From the NCBI GenBank assembly GCA_004557195.1, contig SFER01000110.1, positions 1 through 7,058 of the forward strand: a DNA stretch of 7,058 nt, read 5' to 3'. The notes below the pieces were generated by a model, which was not told where the DNA came from, made no database searches, and saw only the letters and a program-made list of their open reading frames with translations. Position numbers and translations under genes: made by a program. Positions 5,719 through 7,058 of the stretch are shown one piece after another; within the stretch, counting starts at the first letter, position 1, and the number at the start of each line of letters is the position of its first letter. The stretch is from Bacteroidales bacterium. Its GTDB lineage: Bacteria > Bacteroidota > Bacteroidia > Bacteroidales > Muribaculaceae.

Positions 5719-7002
5719 ATGAGGCGTTTATTATATATATTAATTATTTGTATGTTCTCGCTATCGGTAGCGGCTCAGACAATGTGGTCCGACTCTGTGA
5801 AAATCTATTTCCGACAGAGCCGCATCAACTATGTGCCTACGCTTCACGGCAACCAACTCGCTCTCGACAAGATTGCCGACTCCCTCGCCATTGTGGGCGG
5901 CGACACTTCGCTATATCGCCTCCGCCGAATCCATGTGGTGGGCGCGGCTTCGCCCGAAGGTAGCATCCGTTTCAACAAATGGCTCTCGGAACAGCGTGCC
6001 GCTACTCTCTTTAACTACCTCATTTCCAACGGCACTTTCCTCACGTCGGTTGCCGACTCGGTGAAAACTCACGAGTTCCTCGGTCGTGACTGGCGAGGCT
6101 TGCTCCGCATGGTGCAGAACGACTACAACACCCCCTCGCGCGACGAGGTTATCGCCCTCCTCAATGACATTATTTCCACCGACGGCGCGGTTATCGACGG
6201 TGTCGATCCGCTCTTGCGCCTCAAGCGCCTCGCCGGTGGCAAGCCATATTTGTATATGTATCGCAAGATGTTCCCCGAACTCCGTGCTTCAAAGGTGGTT
6301 CTCTGGTTCGACCGCGTGCCAAATCCGTTCAACGCGCCTTCCATCGCGCCCCGGTTGGCTCCGCTGTCGCTTTCCTACGCTCCTGTGCCCGAAATCTCGG
6401 TGAACGCGGTGCCGCAGCCGCGCAAGGCTCCTTCCCCTTTCTACATGTCGCTCCGCACCAATATGCTCTACGACCTCGGGCTGGTGCCTAACATCGGCGC
6501 CGACTTCTACCTCGGCAAGAACTTCTCGCTCTCGGCTTTCTGGACCTATGCCTGGTGGAAAACCGACCGCAAGCACTGGTATTGGCGCACCTATGGCGGC
6601 GACGTCGCTCTCCGCTACTGGTTTGGAAAGGCTGCTGCCGCAAAGCCGCTCACCGGGCATCACATCGGCATCTATGCCCAGGCGCTAACCTACGACTTCG
6701 AGTTCGGAAACAAAGGTTACATGGCTGGTCAGCCGGGTGGCAACATCTTCGACCAGGCAAACCTTGGCGCAGGCATCGAATATGGCTATTCTCTCCCCAT
6801 CGCTCCGCGTCTCAACCTCGATTTCACTGCCTCGGTTGGATACATGGGCGGCAAGTGCTGGGAATATGTCGCCGAAGACGACTGCTATGTGTGGCAACGC
6901 ACCAAGAAAACCCGCTGGTTTGGTCCCACCAAACTCGAAGTGTCGCTTGTGTGGCTCATCGGCAAGGCTAACATCAATTTAGGAAAAGGAGGCAAGCGAT
7001 GA
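5719..7002 (+). CDS. OmpA-like / DUF3575 envelope protein, fimbrial-cluster type
   Basis: A 427-residue exported protein. Residues 1-19 are a signal peptide ending near VAA. About 25-190 is an N-terminal domain whose core at 71-102 resembles the OmpA C-terminal peptidoglycan-binding fold: G75, then SPEG (78-81), Asn86, LS (89-90) and RA (93-94). The Asp of the canonical GHTD motif is Ser78 here, while Arg93 is kept. A Pro-rich linker covers about 200-238. Residues about 240-425 match DUF3575: LRTNMLYDLGLVPNIG, then alternating aromatic strands (FWTYAWW, HWYWRTYGGDVALRYWFG), and a final W.G.....VSLVWLIG, a layout suggesting an outer-membrane beta-barrel. In Bacteroidales such proteins often head fimbrial clusters with FimB/Mfa2-type genes. 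The next ATG overlaps its stop (ATGA), so the two genes are translationally coupled. The DUF3575 call is good; the fimbrial role is inferred from family context and the downstream gene. Confidence 0.85.
   Translation: MRRLLYILIICMFSLSVAAQTMWSDSVKIYFRQSRINYVPTLHGNQLALDKIADSLAIVGGDTSLYRLRRIHVVGAASPEGSIRFNKWLSEQRAATLFNYLISNGTFLTSVADSVKTHEFLGRDWRGLLRMVQNDYNTPSRDEVIALLNDIISTDGAVIDGVDPLLRLKRLAGGKPYLYMYRKMFPELRASKVVLWFDRVPNPFNAPSIAPRLAPLSLSYAPVPEISVNAVPQPRKAPSPFYMSLRTNMLYDLGLVPNIGADFYLGKNFSLSAFWTYAWWKTDRKHWYWRTYGGDVALRYWFGKAAAAKPLTGHHIGIYAQALTYDFEFGNKGYMAGQPGGNIFDQANLGAGIEYGYSLPIAPRLNLDFTASVGYMGGKCWEYVAEDDCYVWQRTKKTRWFGPTKLEVSLVWLIGKANINLGKGGKR
6987..6992 (+). promoter_or_regulatory. Strong Shine-Dalgarno sequence for the gene starting at 6999
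   Basis: AGGAGG lies six bases before ATG 6999, inside the last codons of the DUF3575 gene. A near-perfect ribosome binding site is uncommon in Bacteroidota. With the ATGA overlap it fixes the start of the downstream gene. Confidence 0.6.
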
Positions 7003-7058
7003 AATTCTCTGTTTTCTCCCGATTCCTGCTCGCGTCGTTGATTCTGCTTCTCGCAGGG
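6999..7058 (+). CDS. Exported protein, N-terminal fragment (possible fimbrial-cluster lipoprotein)
   Basis: Only 20 codons lie in the window. They encode a clear signal sequence: MKFSVFSR, then a hydrophobic run ending in LLLAG at the edge. If the next residue is Cys, LAGC would be a lipobox. The start is fixed by an AGGAGG site and by the four-base ATGA overlap with the DUF3575 gene. By family context a FimB/Mfa2-like or DUF3868 fimbrial assembly protein is plausible, but nothing in these 20 residues identifies the family. Confidence 0.7.
   Translation, partial: MKFSVFSRFLLASLILLLAG

Overview
The window looks like Bacteroidota, order Bacteroidales (a Bacteroides- or Muribaculaceae-like gut organism). 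The reasons are a FecR-type anti-sigma protein, a DUF3575/OmpA-like protein of the kind found at the head of Bacteroidales fimbrial clusters, promoter -7 boxes matching the Bacteroides pattern TAnnTTTG, and mostly weak Shine-Dalgarno signals. This is inferred from gene content, not from a search.

Left half, minus strand. Reading in the direction of transcription, a type II NADH dehydrogenase gene (3006 to 1714) is followed after 21 bases by a two-domain META/HslJ-like lipoprotein gene (1692 to 802). The two probably form one operon, which ends at a strong intrinsic terminator (721-761). Beyond it, also on the minus strand, is a FecR-like membrane anti-sigma gene (668 to 1) cut by the left edge. 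No sigma factor gene lies directly upstream of it.

Middle, plus strand. A 197-base divergent region separates the NADH dehydrogenase from a 689-residue exported TPR protein (3204-5273). Each side has an exact -7 box, and the two boxes sit in a shared CTATnTTTGTGCA context. The TPR protein has ten N-terminal repeats on an almost perfect 34-residue period, a linker and a middle domain I do not recognise, then four more repeats, one of them split by a 32-residue insertion.

Right, plus strand. An AT-rich gene-free stretch of 445 bases (5274-5718) carries a probable terminator, an isolated hairpin and a -7 box. It leads into a 427-residue OmpA-like/DUF3575 protein (5719-7002), which overlaps by ATGA the start of another exported protein cut by the right edge. 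This pair looks like the start of a fimbrial (FimB/Mfa2-type) assembly operon.

I saw no RNA genes, CRISPR arrays, insertion sequences or long DNA repeats. Nothing amounts to a clearly new system. The features most worth a second look are the split TPR array with its unassigned middle domain, the modified peptidoglycan-binding motif of the DUF3575 protein, and the FecR gene without an adjacent sigma factor.
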